Assembly (NCBI GenBank): GCA_900315435.1
Contig: OMYY01000027.1
Coordinates: 1-39,726, forward strand
Direction: 5' to 3'
Length of the DNA stretch: 39,726 nt
Source of the DNA: an uncultured Spirochaetaceae bacterium
Lineage (GTDB): Bacteria > Spirochaetota > Spirochaetia > Sphaerochaetales > Sphaerochaetaceae
In this document: one piece after another, positions 32,095 to 39,616 of the stretch
Numbering within the stretch: position 1 is the first letter of the stretch
How the letters are laid out: each line of letters opens with the position of its first letter
Program-made: the position numbers and the translations under genes
Notes under the pieces: generated by a model
Told to the model about the DNA's origin: nothing
Seen by the model: the letters and a program-made list of their open reading frames with translations, nothing else
Databases searched by the model: none

Positions 32095-33432
32095 TCAGGC
32101 CAAGGAACCCATCGGGTCCCACGGTTTGAGCTCGATTGGCTTTTGGGCGAGCATTTCCCGCTCTTGGGCGGTCAGGTATTTCTTGTTGACCACCACTTGG
32201 TAGGTGAACTCGCTGAACCAGTCGTCGGTCATGACAAAGAAGCCCTTGTCCCCGACATCCTCGCCCCAGCTGTTCTCCACCTTCCAGCGGTTCGGCTTGC
32301 CGTTCTTGTCCAGGTTTACGCCGGTAAGCACCATCGCATGGGTCATCCGGCTCTCGCCGTAGTCCAGCCGTTGCGCCTTGTTCAGCGGGAAGTTGGTGTC
32401 GAACAGTCCTGCGACATCCAGCGCATGCAGGTCCATCAGCCCGCTGGTCCGCTCGCTGAACTGGCCGACGTCGCTGCCGAACCAGACCACTTTTCCATCC
32501 TTGATCTGGCTTGCGGCCATCTCCTTCAGCCGCTCGACCGGCAGGTTCAGGTAGAGGACCGGCCTACCGCCCTTCACATTGCCCAGATACTGGACGGTGT
32601 AGGTACGACCAAACGGCTTGTCGGCGGTCGGCGCATTGATCAGGGAGACATAGTCGTCGAACTGCATGCCGACATACTTGTCGAAGAAGGCCTTCGGGGT
32701 AATCGACTCCTCACGGATGAACTCCCCTTTCTTGTTGGTCACTTCCCAGGTGAAGGTCACCGGAGGTTTGCCAAGCGCGATGCAGAGCATGCGGTAGATG
32801 GTGGAGAGCATGTCCTCTTTCATCGTTCTCAACGCCGACACAGACATGGCGTTCTTCAAGGCCGCCGTGCGCAGGATGCAGGCGAACTCGCGAAGCTTCA
32901 GGGTCAGGTACTTGTCCAGCTCCCTCGTCTCCGAGGAAGAGGCGCTTTCCGGCATGGCATCCTTGGGCACCACACCGTATTTCTCGACCAGATTGACGAA
33001 CATGTCCCACTGCCCGCCATCCCCCATCGGGTCGGCAAGCAGGTAGCTGACCAGCCTTCCGTCGACCGGCTCGTCCTTGGTCTCGATGATGGATTCAAGG
33101 AACCAGTTGGATTTCTCCAGCTTGTCCCAGAAGAGCGGATAGTTCTGGCTCAGCTCGAGGTTCTCGAGCGAGCACTTCTCCATCGCCTCCAGGCGCATCA
33201 CGTTCAACGCGGAGAACATCCAGCATCGGCCGGACTTCTTCTGGTTGGTGATCTTGCCGGCATAGATGGTATTGGAGAACTGATGGCGGCTCTCGCGCAC
33301 GGCCTCATAGTCGTGCGCGCTACCGTTGATGCCGTTCCGCACCGTCGCGTTCATCGCCACGCGGTGCTCATGTTTCTCGTCGAAAGCGCAGTCGAAAGCC
33401 TTGAGGGCTTCCAAGGTGATGGACTCGTTCAT
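32095..33432 (-). CDS. pepC: C1-family aminopeptidase C (bleomycin hydrolase type)
   Basis: The 445-residue product is a papain-fold cytosolic aminopeptidase. It has NQKKSGRCWMFSALNVMR with the nucleophile Cys70, MTHAMVLTGV with His365 and RWKVENSWG with Asn387. Length and motif spacing fit PepC/bleomycin hydrolase, a hexameric enzyme that trims peptides from the N-terminus. It lies three bases after the alaS stop on the same strand, so the two are co-transcribed. Confidence 0.9.
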   Translation of the reverse strand: MNESITLEALKAFDCAFDEKHEHRVAMNATVRNGINGSAHDYEAVRESRHQFSNTIYAGKITNQKKSGRCWMFSALNVMRLEAMEKCSLENLELSQNYPLFWDKLEKSNWFLESIIETKDEPVDGRLVSYLLADPMGDGGQWDMFVNLVEKYGVVPKDAMPESASSSETRELDKYLTLKLREFACILRTAALKNAMSVSALRTMKEDMLSTIYRMLCIALGKPPVTFTWEVTNKKGEFIREESITPKAFFDKYVGMQFDDYVSLINAPTADKPFGRTYTVQYLGNVKGGRPVLYLNLPVERLKEMAASQIKDGKVVWFGSDVGQFSERTSGLMDLHALDVAGLFDTNFPLNKAQRLDYGESRMTHAMVLTGVNLDKNGKPNRWKVENSWGEDVGDKGFFVMTDDWFSEFTYQVVVNKKYLTAQEREMLAQKPIELKPWDPMGSLA

Positions 33433-33435
33433 GGC

Positions 33436-35238
33436 TTACTTCTCCAAGACCGCCTTGATGCGGCGCACTCCATGGGAAGAGGACTGTTCCTTGACGATGT
33501 GGAAATGGCCCATATCGCCGGTGTGCGTCACGTGCGGGCCTCCACATACCTCCTTGCTGAAGTCTCCAATCGAGTAGACCTTCACCTGCTCGCCGTACTT
33601 CGAGGAGAACTGGGCGAAGGCGCCCTCGGCCTTGGCCTCATCGAGGCTTTCGACTTTGTAGGTGACCGGCAGGTCTTTCCTGATCTGCTCGTTGACCAGG
33701 TCCTCGACCTTCTGGATTTCCTCCTTGGTCAGCGGCTCGTCGTGGTTGAAATCGAAGCGAAGACGCTCGGCTGTGATGTTGGAGCCAAGTTGTTTGACGT
33801 AACCGCCCAGGACGTCGCAAAGGGCGGCGTGCAGCAGGTGGGTCGCGGTATGCAGGGCAGTAGTCTGCTCGCTGTGGTCGGCAAGACCACCCTTGAACTG
33901 CTGCTCGCTCCCTCCACGGCTGATTTCCTGGTGTTTCTCGAAGGCGGCCTTGAAACCCTCTTCGTCGACGGTCATGCCGTGCTCCTTGGCAAGCTCTCTG
34001 GTCAGCTCGATCGGGTAGCCGTAGGTATCATACAGCTTGAAGGCAGTGCGTCCGCCGACGACCTTGCGAGGATCCTTGAGCAAGTTGGGAAGCATCTTCT
34101 CGAACTCTTTCTCGCCCTTGACCAACGTCTCCTCGAACTTCACCTCCTCGTTCTTCAGCTCGGTGAAGATGAAGTCCTTATGGGCAAGGAGCTCCGGATA
34201 GGGCTGTCCGTACAGGTCGAGCACGATCGGGGCCAGTTCGGTGAGGAAGGGCTTGTCGATGCCGAGCTTGTGTCCGTGGCGCACAGCGCGACGGATCAGA
34301 CGGCGCAGGATATACCCCTGGCCGACGTTGCTCGGGGCCATTCCCTTCTCGTCGCCCAAGATGAAGACGCTGGTACGGACATGGTCGGCGATGATGCGCA
34401 TGGAGACATCAGTCTCCTCGTTTTCGCCGTACTGCTTCCCGCACAGGTCGCTGATACCCTTGAGGATCGGCTGGAACACCTCGGTCTCATAGACGCTTTT
34501 CTTTCCCTGCAGGATGCTGATGGTGCGCTCGATGCCCATGCCGGTATCGATGCACTTGCGCTTCAGCGGAACGAACTTGCCGTCCTCGGTCTTGTTGTAC
34601 TGCATGAAGACGTCATTCCAGATTTCCAGATACTTGCCGCAGTGGCAACCGGGCTTGCAGTCGGGACCGCAGGCCGGGCGTCCGGTATCGATGAACATCT
34701 CGCTGTCAGGACCGCAGGGACCGGTCTCGCCGGCCGGACCCCACCAGTTGTCCTCGCGGGGCAGGAAGAAGATGCGCTCGCGAGGAATCCCGTGGGACTC
34801 CCAGTAGGACGCGGCCTCCTCATCGGCAGGGATGCCCTCTTTCTCGTCGCCGGCGAAGACCGTGACGGAAAGCCTGTCGGGATCGATGCCAAGCACGGTG
34901 GTCAGGAACTCGTAGCTGTAGGCGATCGCCTCTTTCTTGAAATAGGCCCCCAAGGACCAGTTGCCAAGCATCTCGAAAAAGGTCAGGTGGCTCGAATCCC
35001 CGACGGAATCAATGTCTCCGGTGCGGACGCATTTCTGGTAGTCGGTGAGCTTGTTGCCCTGCGGGTGGTCCTGCTGTCCCATCAGATAGGGAACGAGCGG
35101 ATGCATGCCGGCGGTCGTGAACAAAACGGTCGGGTCGTTTTCCGGAATCAGGGAAGCTCCACTGATCTGTTTGTGTCCTTTGCTGACGTAGAAGTCAATG
35201 TACTTCTGACGCAGTTCGTTAGCAGTCAATCTATTCAT
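33436..35238 (-). CDS. alaS: alanyl-tRNA synthetase, short form
   Basis: The 600-residue product has the AlaRS catalytic core (TTAGMHPLVPYLMGQ, GDSSHLTFFEMLGNWSLG), the tRNA-recognition region and the editing domain with HTATHLLHAAL and CGGPHVTHTGDMG zinc-site residues. It stops right after the editing domain, whereas most bacterial AlaRS run to about 870 residues with a C-Ala domain. Spirochaetes have this short form (family knowledge), so I do not regard it as truncated; the next gene starts three bases later with no sign of a lost C-terminus. Confidence 0.96.
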   Translation of the reverse strand: MNRLTANELRQKYIDFYVSKGHKQISGASLIPENDPTVLFTTAGMHPLVPYLMGQQDHPQGNKLTDYQKCVRTGDIDSVGDSSHLTFFEMLGNWSLGAYFKKEAIAYSYEFLTTVLGIDPDRLSVTVFAGDEKEGIPADEEAASYWESHGIPRERIFFLPREDNWWGPAGETGPCGPDSEMFIDTGRPACGPDCKPGCHCGKYLEIWNDVFMQYNKTEDGKFVPLKRKCIDTGMGIERTISILQGKKSVYETEVFQPILKGISDLCGKQYGENEETDVSMRIIADHVRTSVFILGDEKGMAPSNVGQGYILRRLIRRAVRHGHKLGIDKPFLTELAPIVLDLYGQPYPELLAHKDFIFTELKNEEVKFEETLVKGEKEFEKMLPNLLKDPRKVVGGRTAFKLYDTYGYPIELTRELAKEHGMTVDEEGFKAAFEKHQEISRGGSEQQFKGGLADHSEQTTALHTATHLLHAALCDVLGGYVKQLGSNITAERLRFDFNHDEPLTKEEIQKVEDLVNEQIRKDLPVTYKVESLDEAKAEGAFAQFSSKYGEQVKVYSIGDFSKEVCGGPHVTHTGDMGHFHIVKEQSSSHGVRRIKAVLEK

Positions 35239-35290
35239 AATCGATACGGCGGCTTCTGTCGCCCTCCTTCAAAATACAAGTCGTTTATTC

Positions 35291-35304
35291 GGTACAGTTG
35301 TACC
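35291..35304. promoter_or_regulatory. dyad GGTACA-N2-TGTACC upstream of alaS
   Basis: Two six-base arms, GGTACA and TGTACC, with a two-base centre lie about 53 bases upstream of the alaS start, between dprA and alaS. It could be an operator or part of a promoter; no clear -10 and -35 pair is assigned. Confidence 0.3.
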
Positions 35305-35329
35305 CTATATCGGCCTTTGAGGAAAGGGG

Positions 35330-36331
35330 TTAGAAAAGCGAGAGTTGCCCGGAGGGAACAGGGCTTTCCTTCCTTTTCCGTTTTGGGGGTGCGGGCGGGA
35401 CTATCCTGGATACAGGGGGCGCGGCTTTCCGCCGGACATGCTCCTGCCGTGCCTGGGGCGCCAGCGCCTTGGCAAGGGAGACCGGGGTACGTGCGACCAG
35501 CACATGGTCCCGTTCGCTGAGTTTTCGCGGCCAAAGGATCGCGCTGTTGTCCAGCGTGGATTGATAGAAGCAGACACGGTGCCCCTGCTCAAGGGAATAT
35601 TCGGCCTGGCTTATCGCCCCTCCTCCGTCCTTCTCCTCGACAATCACGCTGGCTATCGAAAGCGAGCTCATCAATCGGTTACGGACCAGGAAATACCACT
35701 TTTGGGTCGGTAGCGAGGGAGCGAAACGGCTGACCACCAGCCCCTTGCCGGCAATCTCGTCCTGCAGGCGCTGGTGTTCGGCAGGATAGTACTGGTCGAT
35801 TGGAGTTCCTATCACACATACGGTGGGAAAGCCCATCCTCAGCGCCGTCATATGGGCCACCCCGTCGATGCCGAGGGCAAGCCCGCTGGCGATCACCAGG
35901 CCCTTGGCCCCCAACGCCTCGACCGTTTCCACGCAGAGCTTCTTGCCAGACAAATCGGGCTTACGTGTCCCGATGACACTCACCATCGGACGGGACAACA
36001 GCGAGACGTCGCCATGCAGATAGAGGAACCGGGGACAATAGGCAGTCCCGAAGGTCTGACTCGGCCACTCGGGATCTTCCCAGGAAATGACGCGTACCGC
36101 GGAATCCAGTTTCGCGAAGCTGGCATACTGGTTGTCGATCAGCGGTTCCATCTCCTTCAAAGACAAGGACAATCGCGAGGCGCACTCGACAAATTCCTTC
36201 TCCGGCTTCAGGTGCATGCCCGCCACCTCGTTGAAGACCGGCATCACCGCCGTTTCGGAACCATCCTTCGCCTCGGTCAGAACCGTATAGAACAACGCTC
36301 TGCGTACGTGATCATCCATGTCCCCCATCAT
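35330..36331 (-). CDS. dprA: DprA-like DNA-processing protein with a C-terminal clamp-binding peptide
   Basis: The product (333 residues from the ATG at 36331; ATGs at 36328 and 36319 are alternatives and none has a clear ribosome binding site) carries the DprA Rossmann domain: VSVIGTRKPDLSGKK, IASGLALGIDGVAHMTAL, TVCVIGTPIDQYYPAEH and FLVRNRLMSSLSIASVIVEEK, which line the single-stranded DNA site. DprA loads RecA on incoming DNA in transformation. The tail after residue 290 is rich in Pro, Lys and Arg and ends exactly in QLSLF, the consensus peptide for binding the DNA polymerase sliding clamp. The N-terminal region is not a standard DprA SAM domain by eye. Confidence 0.8.
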   Translation of the reverse strand: MMGDMDDHVRRALFYTVLTEAKDGSETAVMPVFNEVAGMHLKPEKEFVECASRLSLSLKEMEPLIDNQYASFAKLDSAVRVISWEDPEWPSQTFGTAYCPRFLYLHGDVSLLSRPMVSVIGTRKPDLSGKKLCVETVEALGAKGLVIASGLALGIDGVAHMTALRMGFPTVCVIGTPIDQYYPAEHQRLQDEIAGKGLVVSRFAPSLPTQKWYFLVRNRLMSSLSIASVIVEEKDGGGAISQAEYSLEQGHRVCFYQSTLDNSAILWPRKLSERDHVLVARTPVSLAKALAPQARQEHVRRKAAPPVSRIVPPAPPKRKRKESPVPSGQLSLF

Positions 36332-36431
36332 GCCATAAAACCGCGGGGATTGACAGTACAGGATCAACCGGAAAAATACAACGCAAAGCAGATACAAGCC
36401 TATCCCGACAGGGGAAAAAATCTTTTGGGGG

Positions 36432-36460
36432 TTTACATAATTTCGGGAATTTGGTACTCT
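36432..36460 (+). promoter_or_regulatory. promoter of the tRNA-Phe gene
   Basis: TTTACA (36432-36437) and TACTCT (36455-36460) are 17 bases apart and end 13 bases before the tRNA, placing the start near 36467. Confidence 0.55.
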
Positions 36461-36473
36461 CTTTCTCGCACAT

Positions 36474-36546
36474 GCCGCTTTAGCTCAGTTGGTAGAGCAA
36501 AGGACTGAAAATCCTTGTGTCCCTGGTTCGATTCCTGGAGGCGGCA
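36474..36546 (+). tRNA. tRNA-Phe (anticodon GAA)
   Basis: The 73-base sequence folds as a cloverleaf. The acceptor arms GCCGCTT and AGGCGGC pair, the D arm has AGCTCAGTTGG, the anticodon loop CTGAAAA carries GAA at 36507-36509, and the T arm has GGTTCGATTCC. CCA is not encoded. The integrase gene begins 122 bases downstream, so the 3' half of this tRNA is the likely attachment site of the element to its right. Confidence 0.97.
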
Positions 36547-36610
36547 CTAAAATAATTCCTTACTCCACAAAGGCTTAACTATCCTCTTTCGTATCGGAAA
36601 ACGAAGCCCA

Positions 36611-36648
36611 GAGCAAGGATTGTCAGAAAAAATGTCAGAAACTTGCTC
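36611..36648. repeat. dyad with two internal direct repeats upstream of the integrase
   Basis: GAGCAAG (36611-36617) and CTTGCTC (36642-36648) are inverted repeats that flank two copies of TGTCAGAAA (36621-36629 and 36633-36641) spaced 12 bases apart. The block ends 20 bases before the integrase start and about 65 bases from the tRNA end. It could hold integrase arm-type or excisionase sites, or an operator for int. Confidence 0.5.
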
Positions 36649-36668
36649 GGCTCTTTACGGAGAGTCTG

Positions 36669-37895
36669 ATGAGACAACCCTTCTATGTTTTCCCACGTAA
36701 GATGTCCAAGGGAATTAGGTTTTACATCCAATTTTCGAATCCCAATCGTTCCGGGCGGTCCGTTACCGTCAGTGCAACCACGTTGAAGGAACAGCTAGGC
36801 TACAGCACATTCCATCCGGTCAAAAGCAAGTACGAAGCTTTCAGCATCGGCAAAGAGGCTTTCGAGAAAGGAATCTTCTTCAACCAACAGGCTGAAGTGC
36901 TTTTCGCTGATTACGTGATGAACTTTTGGGATTTTGATAATTCCGATTACATCAAGAGACGCAACAAGGAAAAGCCCAACAGCATAACCAAGGCATATGC
37001 CAACCAAGAACGCAACAGATTCTTGACGTACGCCATGCCTCTCCTCCCTCCCAATCTAAAACTCGTAAACATTCGCTCCAGCGATTGCGAGAAGTTGAGA
37101 GACAATCTGTTCAAGCAGAACAAGTCCAACTCCACCATCAACAAGGTACTTCAATCCCTGAGAAGCCCTCTCAAGGAGGCATATCGGCTTAGTCTGATTT
37201 CCGACAACATAGCCGAAAAAATAGAAAACGCTTCCATTTCTTCCGAAGAGAAGGGCATGCCAACTCCCGGAGAGGTGTCTCGGCTTCTTTCTTATCTGGT
37301 TCGCAAGAACAAGCCTACCACCTATGGCAGGATTAACTATCTCATGGTTGCCTTAGCCGTCACTACGGGCATGAGGCAAGGCGAGATACAAGCCCTCAAG
37401 CCCGAAGATTTCACATTCGTCAATGATACCGCAATCATCCGTATCTCACACTCCTACTCCCCTACAGATGGATACAAATGCACCAAAGGGAAGAAGACCC
37501 GAGCCTCCTCAACCGATGCGAGATTGGCCAAGGAAATATTGGAATTCGCTCAGCACAATCCCCATGACAACGGCTTTTGTTTCTGGAGTCCTTCCGTATC
37601 TGACAAGCCGGTTGGCAAGAGATACATCATTGAACACTTTCAGGAAGCTTTGGAGGCTATAGGAATCAGCCAAGAAGAGCAGAAATCAAGGAATCTTACC
37701 TTCCATAGCCTGAGAGGATTCTTTGCTACGCTTATGCTCCCTCAGGTCGGAGCAGAGACAACCAAAAAGGTTGTTGGCCATCAGAACATTGCCACTACCG
37801 AAAGATTCTACATCCACGAGAATGAGACAGAACTCGTGGCTTTGAACGAAACCCGCAAGAACCTAATCTCACTCCCATCGACTACAAACCAATAA
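36669..37895 (+). CDS. tyrosine-recombinase integrase
   Basis: The 408-residue product has the full catalytic set of the phage-integrase family: Arg236 in TTGMRQGEI, His346 and Arg349 in FHSLRGFF, His371 in VVGHQNIATT and the nucleophile Tyr381 in ERFYIHEN. Residues 80-190 form the core-binding domain, and the N-terminal part probably binds arm sites. It catalyses integration at the tRNA-Phe gene and, with the excisionase, removal. CGGAGAG lies four bases before the ATG. Confidence 0.93.
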   Translation: MRQPFYVFPRKMSKGIRFYIQFSNPNRSGRSVTVSATTLKEQLGYSTFHPVKSKYEAFSIGKEAFEKGIFFNQQAEVLFADYVMNFWDFDNSDYIKRRNKEKPNSITKAYANQERNRFLTYAMPLLPPNLKLVNIRSSDCEKLRDNLFKQNKSNSTINKVLQSLRSPLKEAYRLSLISDNIAEKIENASISSEEKGMPTPGEVSRLLSYLVRKNKPTTYGRINYLMVALAVTTGMRQGEIQALKPEDFTFVNDTAIIRISHSYSPTDGYKCTKGKKTRASSTDARLAKEILEFAQHNPHDNGFCFWSPSVSDKPVGKRYIIEHFQEALEAIGISQEEQKSRNLTFHSLRGFFATLMLPQVGAETTKKVVGHQNIATTERFYIHENETELVALNETRKNLISLPSTTNQ

Positions 37896-37905
37896 GGAAC
37901 TTCAT

Positions 37906-38874
37906 ATGCCAAACAATAACGCAAAGATACCTCGTTTCCTCCATAGACCAAACAAAGAGACTGGCGAACAAGAACCAATCTCGGCTGACTATTATTACGG
38001 AGCAGACTGGCTCGGTGGAATCAAAATACCCAAAGGACTAGGGGAAGCTTTGATTAACATTCCGTTTTCAGACTTCGGGCTGCCTGACTTGGAGAAGGCT
38101 TATCAACAGGCTTTGGCCAAAGACAAGAACGTGTCGGAAAACAACGAATGTGGCTTAGCGGTATATGACTTCTTGTCGGAACTCAAGGAGCAATTTTACA
38201 AAGCCTATAAGCAATGGTTAGACTTCCTCAACAACAATCCTAGTAGCCTTGAGTTAGAGATGCCAGACTCATACGTTGTTGAGTATCAATTCAGGTTTCC
38301 CGGCCTATTGGTAGTAGAAAAGATTGAACTAATGTACGCTAGAGCTTTGAACTCTCGGCTTGCCGTTGGCTTACGGGAGGACAGTAAATCTCCCTACCTC
38401 TCCCCAGAGAAACAAGAGGCCCTCAGGGAGTCGGCTGATATGCTCAACCGCAAGAACAGTAGTGACAAGGAAAGCGGAGAAGCCAATCTGGCATCATCCA
38501 TGAAGAACCTTGTATGTTGTTCTGACCCGACAGACCAGAAAAGAGATGCGGTAGGTATTACCAACGGATGCATCAAATATCCAACCATTGCGCAAAAGAG
38601 GAAATACGAGAACGTACGTTGGATACTGCTCAAGAAAGAGGATAAACGAACGGGACGGGCTTCACTGGAACAATCGTTAAAAATGTGGAGAGAAAAGGTT
38701 CTTAACGGAGTAGGTGAAGATTTCTACACACGAGAATCCCTTGCAAAAGGCCTAATGACATGCAAGGCGGGCGAGGATGGCAATGAGATATTAAAGCCAA
38801 TGACAAAGACCCACCTCAACAAACTATTCTCTCAAATTGGAGCAGAATCAGAAATAATTAATTACAATAAATAA
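37906..38874 (+). CDS. protein of unknown function carried by the integrated element
   Basis: The 322-residue product begins ten bases after the integrase stop, with AAGGA about seven bases upstream of the ATG, so it is probably co-transcribed with int. It has no signal peptide or membrane segment. The middle is acidic and helical; the C-terminal third is basic (IAQKRKYENVRWILLKKEDK) and ends in a segment that could form a winged or helical DNA-binding unit. I recognise no family. The region 38875-38984 after it holds no supported gene. Confidence 0.65.
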   Translation: MPNNNAKIPRFLHRPNKETGEQEPISADYYYGADWLGGIKIPKGLGEALINIPFSDFGLPDLEKAYQQALAKDKNVSENNECGLAVYDFLSELKEQFYKAYKQWLDFLNNNPSSLELEMPDSYVVEYQFRFPGLLVVEKIELMYARALNSRLAVGLREDSKSPYLSPEKQEALRESADMLNRKNSSDKESGEANLASSMKNLVCCSDPTDQKRDAVGITNGCIKYPTIAQKRKYENVRWILLKKEDKRTGRASLEQSLKMWREKVLNGVGEDFYTRESLAKGLMTCKAGEDGNEILKPMTKTHLNKLFSQIGAESEIINYNK

Positions 38875-38984
38875 TTTTACTTTTCATGATACTGTTCCAG
38901 ATTGCAACTTGTGCTACTTCTTGCGTAACGATACGAAAGAGGCTTGTTAAGCCTTTCGTAACACTAAACAAGGAGCAAATAGCT

Positions 38985-39218
38985 ATGGAAAAGAGCATCA
39001 TCAGTACCGACAAAATCTCGGTAGCACTACTGGAACAGGGCATGATTCTTGATGCCAAACAGACGGCTACCCTCTTGGGTATCTCCATCCACACGCTCAG
39101 GAAGTGGGCAGAGAAAGGCAAGATTCCCCATTTCAAGTATTGCAACCGCACTCTCAGGTTCGACAGGAACCAGCTTGCTCAGTGGATTGTCAAACAGCAG
39201 GGGGAGGTGGATGCATGA
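38985..39218 (+). CDS. excisionase-like HTH protein (MerR/HTH_17 type)
   Basis: The 77-residue product is almost entirely one winged helix domain: ILDAKQTATLLGISIHTLRK is the helix-turn-helix and KIPHFKYCNRTLRFDRNQL the wing and following strand, as in excisionases and HTH_17 proteins. I start at the ATG at 38985 with AAGGAG nine bases upstream; the longer frame to 38886 is not supported. It would direct excision of the element or regulate it. Confidence 0.85.
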   Translation: MEKSIISTDKISVALLEQGMILDAKQTATLLGISIHTLRKWAEKGKIPHFKYCNRTLRFDRNQLAQWIVKQQGEVDA

Positions 39219-39328
39219 TTAAGGCACAAAAAAGCCCGGCCAGAACTCTGACCGGAGCAACTCTACCCTACAACTTTGGGGGCAGTGTGTATGTATCAGT
39301 CCGCTACAAACTAACTGAAATTCTTTAA
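39215..39328 (+). CDS. tiny ORF (37 residues) overlapping the excisionase gene
   Basis: The ATG overlaps the excisionase stop as ATGA. The peptide has no recognisable domain. The first third of the frame lies in a hairpin (39228-39258), so it may not be a real protein. Confidence 0.35.
   Translation: MIKAQKSPARTLTGATLPYNFGGSVYVSVRYKLTEIL
39228..39258 (-). terminator. terminator-like hairpin facing left
   Basis: CCGGCCAG (39236-39243) and CTGACCGG (39248-39255) pair with one mismatch around a four-base loop. On the minus strand the stem is followed by TTTTTT (39233-39228), as in an intrinsic terminator for leftward transcription. No leftward gene is seen to its right within the window. Confidence 0.55.
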
Positions 39329-39338
39329 AGGAGTATTT

Positions 39339-39476
39339 ATGGCAAACGAACAGAAATGCAGTTCGCTGGACGCAAAACAGGCAGGGGAGTTGCTTGGGGT
39401 CCGCTTTGACAGTCAGGAACTTGCAGAATTCTGGGGCCAATCGAAGCGGGAACCGATTGGCAGGGAGGTGAATTGA
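39339..39476 (+). CDS. small ORF (45 residues) in the integrated element
   Basis: The ATG at 39339 follows AAAGGAG by five bases, a strong ribosome binding site. The peptide contains DAKQAGELLGV, similar to the helix-turn-helix start of the excisionase upstream (DAKQTATLLGI), so it may be a shortened duplicate of that protein. An inverted repeat lies in its second half. Confidence 0.5.
   Translation: MANEQKCSSLDAKQAGELLGVRFDSQELAEFWGQSKREPIGREVN
39437..39460. repeat. inverted repeat inside the small ORF
   Basis: CCAATCG (39437-39443) and CGATTGG (39454-39460) are perfect seven-base arms with a ten-base loop. Confidence 0.5.
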
Positions 39477-39616
39477 TGAAGAACCTTTTTATGCAAAAGA
39501 AAGGCCGTCTGCAAGGTACTACCAATACAAGACAGACGGCCAAATGGTTCAACCCCTTTGCTTTTGTTATCTTACCGCTACAAAGCGTTTCGCAAAAGGG
39601 AGAAAGACATGCTTGA
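39476..39616 (+). CDS. small basic ORF (46 residues) in the integrated element
   Basis: The ATG overlaps the previous stop as TGATG, with GGAGG seven to eight bases upstream, so translation is coupled. The peptide is basic at its start and hydrophobic in the middle (FNPFAFVILPL), and matches nothing I know. Confidence 0.45.
   Translation: MKNLFMQKKGRLQGTTNTRQTAKWFNPFAFVILPLQSVSQKGERHA
39495..39541 (-). terminator. nine-base inverted repeat with a T-rich tail facing left
   Basis: GGCCGTCTG (39503-39511) and CAGACGGCC (39533-39541) are perfect arms with a 21-base loop inside a small ORF. On the minus strand the stem is followed by TTTCTTTT. It could be a leftward terminator or an mRNA structure of the rightward transcript. 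Confidence 0.4.

Noticed and set aside
33436-35238. Truncated alaS
   Set aside because: The short form is usual for spirochaetes, and both catalytic and editing domains are complete.
32080-35520. A 1146-codon open frame on the plus strand
   Set aside because: It is the antisense of pepC and alaS, both certain by motif; the long frame follows from high GC and codon bias.
35235-35534. A 99-codon minus-strand frame upstream of alaS
   Set aside because: It overlaps the end of the dprA-like gene in another frame, has no homology and no conserved start.
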